9,938 nucleotides of DNA from an uncultured Porphyromonadaceae bacterium (GTDB lineage: Bacteria; Bacteroidota; Bacteroidia; Bacteroidales; Muribaculaceae). The notes beneath the pieces are model-generated. The model did no database searches. It saw nothing but the letters and a program-made list of their open reading frames with translations, and had not been told where the DNA came from. The position numbers and the translations under genes were made by a program. Numbering within the stretch: position 1 is the first letter of the stretch; every line of letters starts with the position of its first letter. Positions 1 through 7,579 of the stretch are shown here, piece after piece. The DNA is taken from assembly GCA_900555165.1 (NCBI GenBank), contig USKE01000057.1, positions 1-9,938 of the forward strand, read 5' to 3'.

Positions 1-57
1 CCGCACGCGGTAGCCGGCGCACCGGCACGGCTCACCGAGCCGGCCTCCGTAGAACCT

Positions 58-120
58 GTCCGACAAGTCTGACGGGTCTGACGAGTCTGACGAGTCCGAC
101 GGGGCTGACGGGGCTGACCA
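58..120. repeat. Seven-copy 9-bp tandem repeat
   Basis: Seven head-to-tail 9-mers with consensus GTCTGACGR run through this interval: GTCCGACAA, GTCTGACGG, GTCTGACGA (twice), GTCCGACGG, GGCTGACGG and GGCTGACCA. The outer copies are the most diverged, and no further copy is visible on either side. The array lies just beyond the terminator of the minus-strand operon. The period is a multiple of three, but the frame that would read it as a Ser/Asp-rich stretch has stop codons at 11-13 and 50-52 immediately upstream, so I see no support for coding. Function is unknown. Confidence 0.8.
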
Positions 121-170
121 TGTTTTAGGGGGGCTGCCGGCCACTCTGGCATGGTTGTCTTGCGGGTATA

Positions 171-217
171 AAACGACAGCGGTGTGTCGCCTTTCGGCGA
201 CACACCGCTGTCAGTTT
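171..217 (-). terminator. Intrinsic terminator of the SusC/SusD/lipoprotein operon
   Basis: A perfect 17-bp stem (arms 175-191 and 196-212) closes a 4-nt loop. Read on the minus strand, the stem is followed by GTTTTATA, a short U-rich tail, as expected for a factor-independent terminator. It starts 20 bases beyond the stop codon of the last gene (232-234). In the plus direction the stem is followed by AGTTTAAG, a weaker tail, so activity on that strand is possible but less likely. Confidence 0.85.
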
Positions 218-231
218 AAGGTGAGGTCAGA

Positions 232-1860
232 TTAGCGGCTGAGGTGACCGAACTTGAACTTGCCCTGCAGCATGAAAGGTGCGGGGTTGGGGTTAAGTTT
301 CACACGTACCGAATTCATGACGGGTTTCACTTCCTGTTTCATCACCATCGGAGATTCGGTGGGGTTGATTGTGATGATTTCGGGCATGAATGTCCAGTCT
401 GAGCCGGCTTCCTCATCGTGGGCGAGGTCATAGATGTTATCCTTGGGATCTACGATTACCGGATTGCTGATTGTGATCACGTTGTTCTTGAACGTGTCGT
501 TGAGACCTTCCGAGATAATCTGATCCTGAGTCCACTGGATTACCTGGCCGTTCTTGTCGGCGGTATAGCCGTAGTAGTAGATGGCGCCCATGTTGCAGGC
601 TCTCAGACGCTCGTGCGAGTCAGGAGTCTCATAACCCATGTCCTGGATGTCCATGAGCACGCAGTCGGGGTTGGTGCAGTCAAACTCTGTGTATACAGGA
701 CTTGTCGGGGTGATGGTACCGCCGGGGAATGTACCCATGGCCCAGAGGTTGACGAGGCGGATCTTGCCGGGTTTCTCGATGTTTCGCTCGACAGCGACTG
801 TGTAGCCTTCGATTTTCTCCCAGAAGTAGTTGGTGAGGAAACCGTCCTGTACGATGGCTGTACCCATCGACTCCCATTCTACAGGGGGAGCGGCGCTGGC
901 GAGCTGGATTTTCCAGTCATCCATCTGATATGCGCCGATAAGGCTGGGATCAGCATAGAAAATCATGTTGCCGCCCCAGTTGATTATGCCGTTGTCGAAC
1001 GTGCCGGCAAAGCTTGCGAACTGGTCGTAGGCGTATGCGCCGTCATCGCCGGGAATCTGGAGGGGTTTCTGGTTGAGGTAATTCGAGTATACGCAGACAA
1101 GTACCATCTCGCCGTAGACATCGATCTTGTAACCGGTGCGGTAGAATGTCTCGGGAGTCTTGCCGCGCGAGTCAGAGAAGTATGCGGCACGCGCGTTGGT
1201 GGCGTTGATATAGAGCCACAGCGGGTCTGATTCGGGATAGAGCTGTTCGCCGCCCTCGATTTCAGGCATGCCGTAGTAAGGATGGCGCACGCGGAAGAAA
1301 CCGGGTTTCGAGGGCTGTTCCTGCACAAGAACATTCATCTCGAAAGGACGTGTAAGCCAGCCGTCCTGCTTGAGGACTGACGACTGGTCGGGATTGGCGG
1401 GATCCACGACAGTCTCCCACGGGGTGTACATCACTGTGTATGCCACGTCGGTGATGAGGTAGGGGTTGCTTTCGCCGTCGACCTTGAATGTGAAGTCATA
1501 CTCTTTCAGGGGCACGATGTCGGCCATGTCGAGCTTGATGACCATGTCGGCACGGGTCATCCCCTCTTCGAAGGTAACGGTCTGGGGAATGTCGAACACG
1601 TTGGCGTTCACACCCTCTTCGGCTGATACGGTGGTGGTCACGTTGACTGTCTGTGCGGCGCCGCCGTTGGCGCGGTAGAGGGGCACGATGAAGTCTTTCG
1701 AGTCCTCCTCAAGATCGACAACCTGCTCGTCGCTCATGTTGAAGTAAGCAGGCGGTGTGACCGGCTGGGGGGCGGGCTCGTAAACGGGATCGTCGTGGCA
1801 GGCTGTAAGAGTCAGTGCCATGATGCCGCCGAGGCCCAGAATGCTTTTATTTAGTTTCAT
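232..1860 (-). CDS. SusCD-associated surface lipoprotein, Calx-beta-like N-terminus, duplicated module
   Basis: Predicted outer-membrane lipoprotein of 542 residues, third gene of the operon. I start it at the ATG at 1858-1860 rather than 36 bases upstream, because this gives a compact signal peptide ending in the lipobox LTAC (Cys21); the longer start would also lie inside a strong hairpin. His-Asp-Asp follows Cys21, resembling the acidic export signal of Bacteroidetes surface lipoproteins. A proline-rich linker (about 24-38) leads to a Calx-beta-like beta-sandwich (about 43-145) with the pattern VPLYRANGG, VTFEEG and YDFTFKV. Then come two diverged copies of a module, each opening with Trp and containing QDG(W/F)LT and KPG(F/K)(F/I)R (about 148-303 and 329-450). 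The context suggests accessory ligand binding beside the SusCD importer; the ligand cannot be read. The family assignment is from motif pattern only; the lipoprotein call is firm. Confidence 0.85.
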   Translation of the reverse strand: MKLNKSILGLGGIMALTLTACHDDPVYEPAPQPVTPPAYFNMSDEQVVDLEEDSKDFIVPLYRANGGAAQTVNVTTTVSAEEGVNANVFDIPQTVTFEEGMTRADMVIKLDMADIVPLKEYDFTFKVDGESNPYLITDVAYTVMYTPWETVVDPANPDQSSVLKQDGWLTRPFEMNVLVQEQPSKPGFFRVRHPYYGMPEIEGGEQLYPESDPLWLYINATNARAAYFSDSRGKTPETFYRTGYKIDVYGEMVLVCVYSNYLNQKPLQIPGDDGAYAYDQFASFAGTFDNGIINWGGNMIFYADPSLIGAYQMDDWKIQLASAAPPVEWESMGTAIVQDGFLTNYFWEKIEGYTVAVERNIEKPGKIRLVNLWAMGTFPGGTITPTSPVYTEFDCTNPDCVLMDIQDMGYETPDSHERLRACNMGAIYYYGYTADKNGQVIQWTQDQIISEGLNDTFKNNVITISNPVIVDPKDNIYDLAHDEEAGSDWTFMPEIITINPTESPMVMKQEVKPVMNSVRVKLNPNPAPFMLQGKFKFGHLSR

Positions 1861-1893
1861 ATTGCTTTTTTCTGTGTGAGTGGCTGATGTCTT

Positions 1894-1928
1894 CACCGCC
1901 GGGGTGACCGGGCGTCGCCCCGGCGGTG
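1894..1928 (-). promoter_or_regulatory. Intercistronic hairpin between the SusD gene and the lipoprotein gene
   Basis: Arms 1894-1904 (CACCGCCGGGG) and 1918-1928 form a perfect, GC-rich 11-bp stem. A further GAC/GTC pairing inside leaves a 5-nt loop. On the transcribed minus strand it is followed by AAGACATCAGCC, with no U-run, so it does not look like an intrinsic terminator. A role in mRNA end stability or in setting a different expression level for the downstream lipoprotein is inference. Confidence 0.6.
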
Positions 1929-1949
1929 TGTGACGTTCAATGTTTACTC

Positions 1950-3569
1950 TTATTTGTCTTCAACAGGGGTGGGAACGGTCGAGAAGTGCGACGGGTTCGT
2001 GATGAGTTTGTTGCGCTGTGCCTCCTGCTGGGGAATGTCGAAGAGCAGACAGGTGTTGGTGGGCGCGATGTTGAAGCAGTTCGTGGGGTCGAAACCACCG
2101 CCGATGCGGTTCACCGGTTTCTGGAGGCGCATGATGTCCCAGAACGAGAATCCTTCGCCCCAGAGCTCGATGCGGCGCTGGAACCACACCTCCTCGCGGA
2201 GCTCCTCGAACGAGGATGCCTTCTCGGCGTAGCCGGGCTGGCGGTATGTGCTGACGAAGTTTGTGAGGGTAGCCAGACCGTCGGCGGGGCTGGTGTAGCC
2301 CTGTGCCTCGGCAAGCATCAGGTAAATCTCCTCGACACGCATCAGGGGAACGTCAGTGGCGTGTACGTTGAGATCCTCTTCATTGGCGCCGAATTTGATC
2401 TGGGTGTAGGGTTCCCATGCGATCTTGGCGGCTGAAATCAGGTCGGCGTATGCTGAAGAAAGTGCGGCGGGAGTGGCACCGGCTTCGTTGAGCCACCAGC
2501 CTTTGCGCACGTCGTTACCGGGAATCTCAGAGTAAAGCTTGGCGTTGATCTTGCGGAACATCCCTTTCGAGGCGTACGAGAAATCTGTCCAGGCACTCAT
2601 GAAAGAGTCGAAGTTTGCGATTGATTTCGAGTAGGTCGACGAGGGGTCATTATAGATACCGAGAATCCACGAGGGGTCGGTGATATTCACGAAACGGGGC
2701 GATGCGAACTCGTCACGGTTGTAGGGGCGCAGACCCTCGGCCGTGCAGAGGCGAAGACACTCCTGACAGTCGGCCACGCAGGCGGCGTAGTCGCACTTGA
2801 AGAGGTTCACGCGGGCACGCAGACCGTATGCGGCGGTGAGGTTGAAATAGGTCTTCTCAAGGGTTGCTGTGGCGGCCTGGGTCTTGCGGTTGATGCCTGC
2901 CTCCTCGGCCTGCTTGAGCAGGTTAATGGCGTCGGTGAGGTCGGTGAGAACCTGGTTGTAGACCTCTTCGGTCGTGGCGCGGGCACAGCCTACCGAGGCT
3001 GCCTCGTTCATGTTGGTATCGAGTACCAGGGGCACGCACTGGCCCTGGGGTTCTTTGGCGTATGTCCAGGCATACATCTGGGCCAGGTTGAAATAGCCCC
3101 ATGCGCGGTAGGCCAGGGCCTGGGCGCGGTTGTATTTGCTGGATGCCTCTTCGGTATCGGCGGGGATGACCGCTGCAACGGCGTTGGCGGTACGGATCAT
3201 GTTGTAGTTGGTGTACCAGTAGTAGAGGTTGTCGTAGTACAGACCGCCGAAGTCAGAGTATTCGAGGGCGGCGGTGTACCACTGGTAGCCGCCCAGGTTC
3301 GAGGGCATGTCGGTGCCGCGGCTGTCCATCATGAGCATCATCGACGACCAGCCGTAGTCCTGGTGTGTGCCGAAGGTATTCATGAAGGCGTTGACCATTT
3401 CAGGGATTGCGTTTACCGAGGCCGACACCATGTCGGGGTCGTTGTCGACAATCTGCTCTTTCATGATCTGTGTGACCACGTTGCTCATCGGCTCTTTGTC
3501 GAGGTCGTTGCAGGCCCCGAAAAGCAGTCCCGAGCAGAGTGCGGTGAAGATTATCTTAGACTTTTTCAT
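1950..3569 (-). CDS. SusD/RagB-family nutrient-binding outer-membrane lipoprotein
   Basis: Surface lipoprotein of 539 residues, the substrate-capturing lid of a SusC-type transporter. The signal peptide ends in the lipobox FGAC (Cys20) followed by NDLDKEP, a typical SusD N-terminus. The N-terminal part has the TPR-like helices of the family (for example AQALAYRAWGYFNLAQMY at about 149-166). The C-terminal SusD domain shows VPLMRVEEIYLMLAEAQ (407-423), then RRIELWGEGFSFWDIMRLQ (465-483) and the closing LLFDIPQQE (508-516). Length is normal for the family. The start lies 27 bp after the stop of the SusC gene, with an A-rich stretch (AAGCAAGAAAAACA) upstream, so the two are surely co-transcribed. 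Odd point: five cysteines within residues 259-275, detailed in the findings. Substrate cannot be inferred from the sequence. Confidence 0.96.
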   Translation of the reverse strand: MKKSKIIFTALCSGLLFGACNDLDKEPMSNVVTQIMKEQIVDNDPDMVSASVNAIPEMVNAFMNTFGTHQDYGWSSMMLMMDSRGTDMPSNLGGYQWYTAALEYSDFGGLYYDNLYYWYTNYNMIRTANAVAAVIPADTEEASSKYNRAQALAYRAWGYFNLAQMYAWTYAKEPQGQCVPLVLDTNMNEAASVGCARATTEEVYNQVLTDLTDAINLLKQAEEAGINRKTQAATATLEKTYFNLTAAYGLRARVNLFKCDYAACVADCQECLRLCTAEGLRPYNRDEFASPRFVNITDPSWILGIYNDPSSTYSKSIANFDSFMSAWTDFSYASKGMFRKINAKLYSEIPGNDVRKGWWLNEAGATPAALSSAYADLISAAKIAWEPYTQIKFGANEEDLNVHATDVPLMRVEEIYLMLAEAQGYTSPADGLATLTNFVSTYRQPGYAEKASSFEELREEVWFQRRIELWGEGFSFWDIMRLQKPVNRIGGGFDPTNCFNIAPTNTCLLFDIPQQEAQRNKLITNPSHFSTVPTPVEDK

Positions 3570-3596
3570 TGTTTTTCTTGCTTGTGTGTTTGATGT

Positions 3597-6500
3597 TTAG
3601 AACACGACTTTCAGACCGCCCGAGATGTTGCGGATTGCCGAGTAGCCGGCAGTCTCAGCGAAGGCAAAGCCACGGCGGGGGTCAAGACCCTTGCGGTTGG
3701 TAATCAGGGCCAGGTTGTCGCCGGCGGCATATACACGCAGGCTCTGCAGGCCGAGTTTCTTCACCCAGCGGCCGGGGAATGTGTAGCCCACGGTAACGTT
3801 GTTGAGCGACAGGTAGTTCGAGCTTACGAGACCGAATGTGGTGGTCTGGCTTGAAAGATCGTATGTGGCCTGGGTGTCGAGCTTGGGATAGGTGGCGTTG
3901 GGGTTGTTGACGGTCCATGCCTTGAGGGCGTCCTCGTGCCAGTTGGTGCCGAGGTTCGATGTCGAGCCCGAGTGCATCAGCTTGAGGTAGCCGTTGTCGT
4001 ATGTGCGGCCGCCCAGCTGGTATGCGAACTGAACGCTGAGGTCAAAGCCGTAGGCCTGGAGGGTGGTGCCGAAACCGCCGTAGAATGTCGGCAGCACGTT
4101 GCCGGTCTCCTTGAGGTTGGTGTCGTTGGCGGTGTCGAAGTTCTCGGTCTTGTACTCGGGACCGTAGATAGGCTTTACGTCGGGGTTCTGTGCGATCTCT
4201 GCGGCGTTGGTGATTTCACGTGCCCAGAAGAGCGGAGCGCCGTTCTCGGGGTTCACGCCGGCGTAGTCTACCATATAGTAGTTGTAGAGCGACGAGCCCT
4301 CCTTGAGGATACGCATGCCCGAAATCATCTTGCCTTCCAGGTCGGGGTGAAGCTTGAGGATCTTGTTCTTCAGCCATGTGCCGTTGAGGTTGATCTCCCA
4401 GGTGATGTCTTTGGTCACCACGGGGCGCACGTTGATCTCGAACTCGATGCCCGAGTTGCGCATCGAGCCGACGTTCATCGGGATCGACGAGTAACCGTTT
4501 GACGGAGCCACGGGCTTGTTGTAGAGCATGTCTTTGGTCTGGCGCAGGAAGTATTCGAGGGTACCGCTGATGCGCGACTGGAAGAAACTGAAGTCGACAC
4601 CGGCGTTCCATGCGTTAGAGGTCTCCCAGGTCAGGTCGGGGTTACCTTTCTGGAGCAGGTTACCGTCTGACCACGAGTTCGAGCCCTGTACACCATATAC
4701 ATCGGTGTAGTAGTAGTCGTAGGTAAGACCGGGGTAGAGGTTGTCGTTACCCTGCTGGCCGAACGATGCCTTTACTTTCAGAAGGTCGATCCAGGTGTAG
4801 GGCTGGAGGAATTTCTCTTTGGCGGCGTCCCATGCTGCCGATACCGAGAAGAAGTTACCCCAGCGGTGGTCGGGAGCGAAACGTGACGAACCGTCGCGGC
4901 GATATGAGAAACTTGCGAAATAACGCGAGTCGTAGTCATAGTTGATACGGCCGAAATAACCGCGGGTGGCATAGCCGCCGGCGGCGCCCGTACCGGTGCG
5001 CTGTGCGTTGTTGAGGGTGTTGCTTACAGCCCAGTTGTTGGGGTCATAGAGGCCGTAGCCGCTTGCCGACAGAGACTCGCTGTTGCGGTCGTAGCTCTCG
5101 GCACCGATCATGATGTCGGCGTGGTGAACCTCGGCGAATGTGCGGCGGTAGGTGGCCAGGGCCTGCAGGTTGAGGCCGCGCAGGCGTGAGTAGCTCTGGC
5201 CTGCGGCACCGCCCTGCTCTACGAGCGAGCCGTAGTATTTCGACGAGATGCTGTGGTTGCGGGTGTTGTCGAGGAAGTAACCGATGTTGCCGGTGATGTT
5301 GAGGTTCTCGATGGGGGTGATGACACCGAACCATTTTGCGTCGAGGACATCCATCAGCAGCTGGTCTTTGTCGTACATGATGGTAGCCGTGGGGTTACCG
5401 TTAGGCATGAAGTTACGTGTGGCGCCGGTGAAGTGGAGGGCGTCACCGAAGTCGTAGATGGGGCCGCCGGTCTGGCGGTCGGTCATGATCTCGCCCTTGG
5501 CGTTACGCACGTAGATGGGGTAGATGGGGGCGATGTAGTCGGTGTACATGAACGAGTTGGCAACAGACTGGTCGCCGTCGTCCTGACCCGAAGGTGAGTT
5601 CATGTCAACGTGGTTGTAGGCGATAGAGGCGCCGATCTTCAGCCATTTCTTGGCCTGGTACTCGGCGGCCACGCGTGCGGCCAGACGGTTGTAGTTCGAG
5701 TTCTTGATGATACCCTCGTCGCCGAGATAGCCCACCGATGCGTAGAAGTTGAAACGCTCGGTACCGCCGGTGATCGACAGGTTGTACTCCTGGCGCAGAC
5801 CGTTGCGGTAGGTTTCCTTGGCCCAGTCGTCGGGTGTCACATAGTGTGTGCCGATGGGGAGGCCGTCGGCGTTATAGGCGGTATATGTGTTGCCCAGTGT
5901 GGCCGAGGGGTTGAGCTTGCCGTTTGTGCCGACAATCTGCTGGCCTGCGGGCACGTTCCATACCTGGTAGCCTGTACCGAAGGCGGTGTAGAGGGCCTGG
6001 TTGGCGTTGATATGGGCGGTGAGGGGATCCTGGTTCATGTGGTAGAGGTAACCGTTGCGCAGGGCCTGGTATGCCATCTCGGTGTACATGGCGGGATCCT
6101 TGATGGTGTTGTAGCCGCTGATTTCGCGCGAGTTGGCACCCCAGCGGGCGTCGAGCGAAATTACGGCGTCACCCTCTTTGCCTCGTTTGGTGGTGATGAG
6201 GATCACACCGTTGGCACCGCGGGCGCCGTAAAGGGCGGCAGCGGCGGCATCCTTCAGCACGGTCATCGACTCGATGTCCATGGTGTTGAGGGTCGCGATG
6301 TCACCGTCGAAGGGCATGCCGTCAACCACATAAAGAGGTGATGCCGAACCGTTGATAGAGCCGATACCGCGGATGCGCACCGAGGGCGATGAACCGGGCT
6401 GGCCGTTGGTCGACAGCACCTGCACGCCCGCTACAGAACCCGAGAGGGCGCTGACGGCGTCGGTTACGAGACGTCCCTCGATCTGGTCGGCCTTCACTAC

Positions 6501-6887
6501 GGATGCCGAACCGGTATAGGCCGATTTCTTGGCGGTACCGTAGGCGACCACAATCACCTCGTCGAGGTCGGTTGCGGCGCTTTGCAGTGCCACCGTGATG
6601 TTGTCAGCAGCGTTGACGGTTTGCTCTTGGTAACCGACGAAGGATACTTTGAGCTTGTTTACATTGGCGGGGATGTTCAGGGTGAACTTGCCGTCGAGGT
6701 CAGTCGCGGTGCCCTGTCCTCCGCCGATCGGCATAACCGTTGCACCCGTCAGGGGCTCGTCTGTGCCGGCTTCAACGACGGTGCCGTGGATAGTGCGGGT
6801 CGCCTACGGGGGGAGGGGGGGGGTGTGGGGGATGACAAAAGCCGCTGAAATCAGCACTGCCGTGAGCAATAGAAACAGCTTTTTCAT
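3597..6887 (-). CDS. SusC/RagA-family TonB-dependent transporter, interrupted by an in-frame TAG at codon 28
   Basis: Outer-membrane beta-barrel that imports a SusD-captured ligand using TonB energy. Numbering from the ATG at 6885-6887: signal peptide start MKKLFLLLTAVLISAAF (1-17), carboxypeptidase-D-like regulatory domain (about 31-105, with IHGTVVEAG and TATDLDGKF), the conserved DEVIVVAYGT segment (109-118), plug domain (about 120-235, with VRIRGIGSI, LYVVDGMPFDGDI and LKDAAAAALYGARGANG), then the barrel, ending in GGLKVVF with a terminal Phe. Codon 28 is TAG (6804-6806), directly after a C-rich tract. The first ordinary start after it, ATG at 6732-6734, gives a 1045-residue ORF lacking the signal peptide and half of the first domain, so it would not be exported. 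Both sides of the TAG are in one frame. The gene is therefore either a recent nonsense pseudogene or affected by a sequence error; everything downstream is intact and of family-normal length. Confidence 0.93.
6804..6831. other. Homopolymeric G/C tract with adjoining stop codon inside the SusC signal-peptide region
   Basis: On the plus strand 6808-6831 is made of runs of 6, 9, 1 and 5 G, separated by A, T and T. On the coding minus strand it reads as C-runs coding Ile-Pro-His-Thr-Pro-Pro-Leu-Pro-Pro and is followed by TAG (6804-6806). SusC signal peptides normally end here with a short Ala-rich cleavage site such as AQA before the TRTIHG-like start of the mature protein. The segment thus looks like an insertion or replacement of roughly 20-30 bases. 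Confidence 0.8.
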
Positions 6888-7202
6888 ACACTAATATAAC
6901 TTGACATAAATAAATATTATACACACTCGCGGTCGTGGAGCGGGGTCACAGTGCCCGGTGCCCTGAGCGGCCGCTTTCTTCATCTGATTTTTTTTCTGAC
7001 AAAACTGAACGCGACAAACGGAGAGGTTGAAACCGAGGTTTCTTTGCCGGTTAAAGATCTTAAGTAAGTAAAAGAAGTTATGGAATAATTTTAACGATTT
7101 GTTCCAAGTCTGGCTTAAAGCGCCCTACTGAAACAATAAAGTACCGAAGGATTTTAGACTCGCAGAAATGCGTTAAAACGTCACAACGACACTTTATTTT
7201 TG

Positions 7203-7229
7203 CAAAGATAATGCAAAATGTCATACAAA
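7203..7229 (-). promoter_or_regulatory. Candidate promoter of the SusC operon
   Basis: On the minus strand 7210-7203 reads TATCTTTG, followed by CA, a good match to the Bacteroidetes -7 box TAnnTTTG. A TTTG (7229-7226) lies upstream, but with a 15-base spacer instead of about 19-21, so the -33 element is weak. Transcription would begin near 7196, giving a leader of about 300 nt. A 7-bp inverted repeat (TTTTGCA at 7198-7204, TGCAAAA at 7212-7218) overlaps the box and may be an operator. A second fair match, TATGTTTG, lies at 7371-7364. Confidence 0.5.
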
Positions 7230-7290
7230 TAAAGAAAACTAAGGAAATTTTGTCGGATTTTAACACGAAAAACGCGCGTGTTGTGCGGCA

Positions 7291-7304
7291 ATGTTTAAAA
7301 ACAT
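7291..7304. repeat. Inverted repeat ATGTTT-AA-AAACAT (copy 1)
   Basis: Perfect 6-bp arms (7291-7296 and 7299-7304) around a 2-base spacer. CAAATTG follows at 7315-7321. It shares its arms with a second copy 64 bp to the right, in the upstream region of both transcription units. Possible protein-binding site; the regulator is unknown. Confidence 0.5.
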
Positions 7305-7354
7305 GCTGTTATAACAAATTGCTTTTCAGAATGTTATTGCTGCATAACTTATGA

Positions 7355-7370
7355 ATGTTTATTCAAACAT
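7355..7370. repeat. Inverted repeat ATGTTT-ATTC-AAACAT (copy 2)
   Basis: The same 6-bp arms as copy 1 (7355-7360 and 7365-7370), with a 4-base spacer. CAATTTG follows at 7384-7390. The right arm overlaps a minus-strand TATGTTTG box, so binding here could affect a promoter. Confidence 0.5.
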
Positions 7371-7514
7371 ATTTTTCTGTGAACAATTTGACTTTTAACG
7401 TATGCGGATTTGTTGCATATTTATCACATCGCGATTGTTTTGGTTGCTTTCCGGCAACATCGGGCGTCTCGAGGTTAATAAAAATTTGACGTGTTGCGGC
7501 GATAAACGGTGTGT

Positions 7515-7539
7515 TATAAAATTTTAGGTAAATTTTATA
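7515..7539. promoter_or_regulatory. 10-bp palindromic operator-like site upstream of the protease promoter
   Basis: Arms TATAAAATTT (7515-7524) and AAATTTTATA (7530-7539) are exact inverted repeats around TAGGT. The right arm ends 8 bases before the candidate -33 element at 7548, the usual place for an activator site. The arms are purely A/T in an AT-rich region, so chance or an UP-element-like role cannot be excluded. Confidence 0.5.
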
Positions 7540-7547
7540 GTGGAAAA

Positions 7548-7579
7548 TTGCCATTAAACAAACTATTTTTGTAACTTTG
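7548..7579 (+). promoter_or_regulatory. Promoter of the S8 protease gene
   Basis: TAACTTTG at 7572-7579, followed by C, fits the Bacteroidetes -7 box TAnnTTTG. TTG at 7548-7550 serves as the -33 element with a 21-base spacer. Transcription should start near 7585, leaving a leader of about 245 nt before the ATG at 7831. Confidence 0.65.

Larger units (their letters stand above)
6888..7571. promoter_or_regulatory. AT-rich divergent intergenic region, no convincing gene
   Basis: Nearly 700 bases between the SusC start and the protease promoter. The only ORFs are about 62-63 codons on the minus strand; they lie in AT-rich sequence across the inferred promoters and have no recognisable motif. The region carries a candidate promoter for the SusC operon, several perfect inverted repeats (7029-7042, 7198-7218, 7262-7282, 7291-7304, 7355-7370, 7515-7539), and a GC-rich island at about 6930-6973 that includes a GCGGCCGC palindrome. 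No regulator gene (ECF sigma/anti-sigma pair, hybrid two-component sensor or SusR type) is present, so the control factor must lie elsewhere. Confidence 0.7.

Noticed and set aside
1..72. Open plus-strand frame ending in a TGA at 70-72, possibly the C-terminus of a gene entering from the left (PHAVAGAPARLTEP...)
   Set aside because: Only 23 codons are visible, another frame is also open across the same stretch, and the stop lies inside the tandem repeat; there is no motif to support coding.
1861..1896. Upstream ATG extending the accessory lipoprotein by 12 residues
   Set aside because: The extension would put a polar segment before the signal peptide, and its start codon lies in the stem of the intercistronic hairpin.
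5610..6341. 243-codon plus-strand ORF opposite the SusC gene
   Set aside because: It is an antisense shadow produced by GC-rich codon use of the SusC gene; its Val/Gly-rich composition has no domain pattern. The same applies to the plus-strand ORFs at 418-1230 and 3936-4502.
6808..6831. Simple on/off phase variation of SusC by slippage in the 9-G run
   Set aside because: Adding or losing one base puts the downstream SusC out of frame, and the unshifted state reads the TAG, so no run length restores a full-length product.
6902..6922. TTGACA and TATTAT resembling an enterobacterial promoter
   Set aside because: The two elements are only about 8 bases apart, and Bacteroidetes use a different promoter consensus.
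7078..7266. 62-codon minus-strand ORF with a hydrophobic stretch
   Set aside because: It spans the inferred SusC promoter, has no start-site support or family resemblance, and looks like chance in AT-rich DNA.
7363..7554. 63-codon minus-strand ORF
   Set aside because: It covers palindromes and promoter elements, has no recognisable feature, and begins right at the protease promoter.
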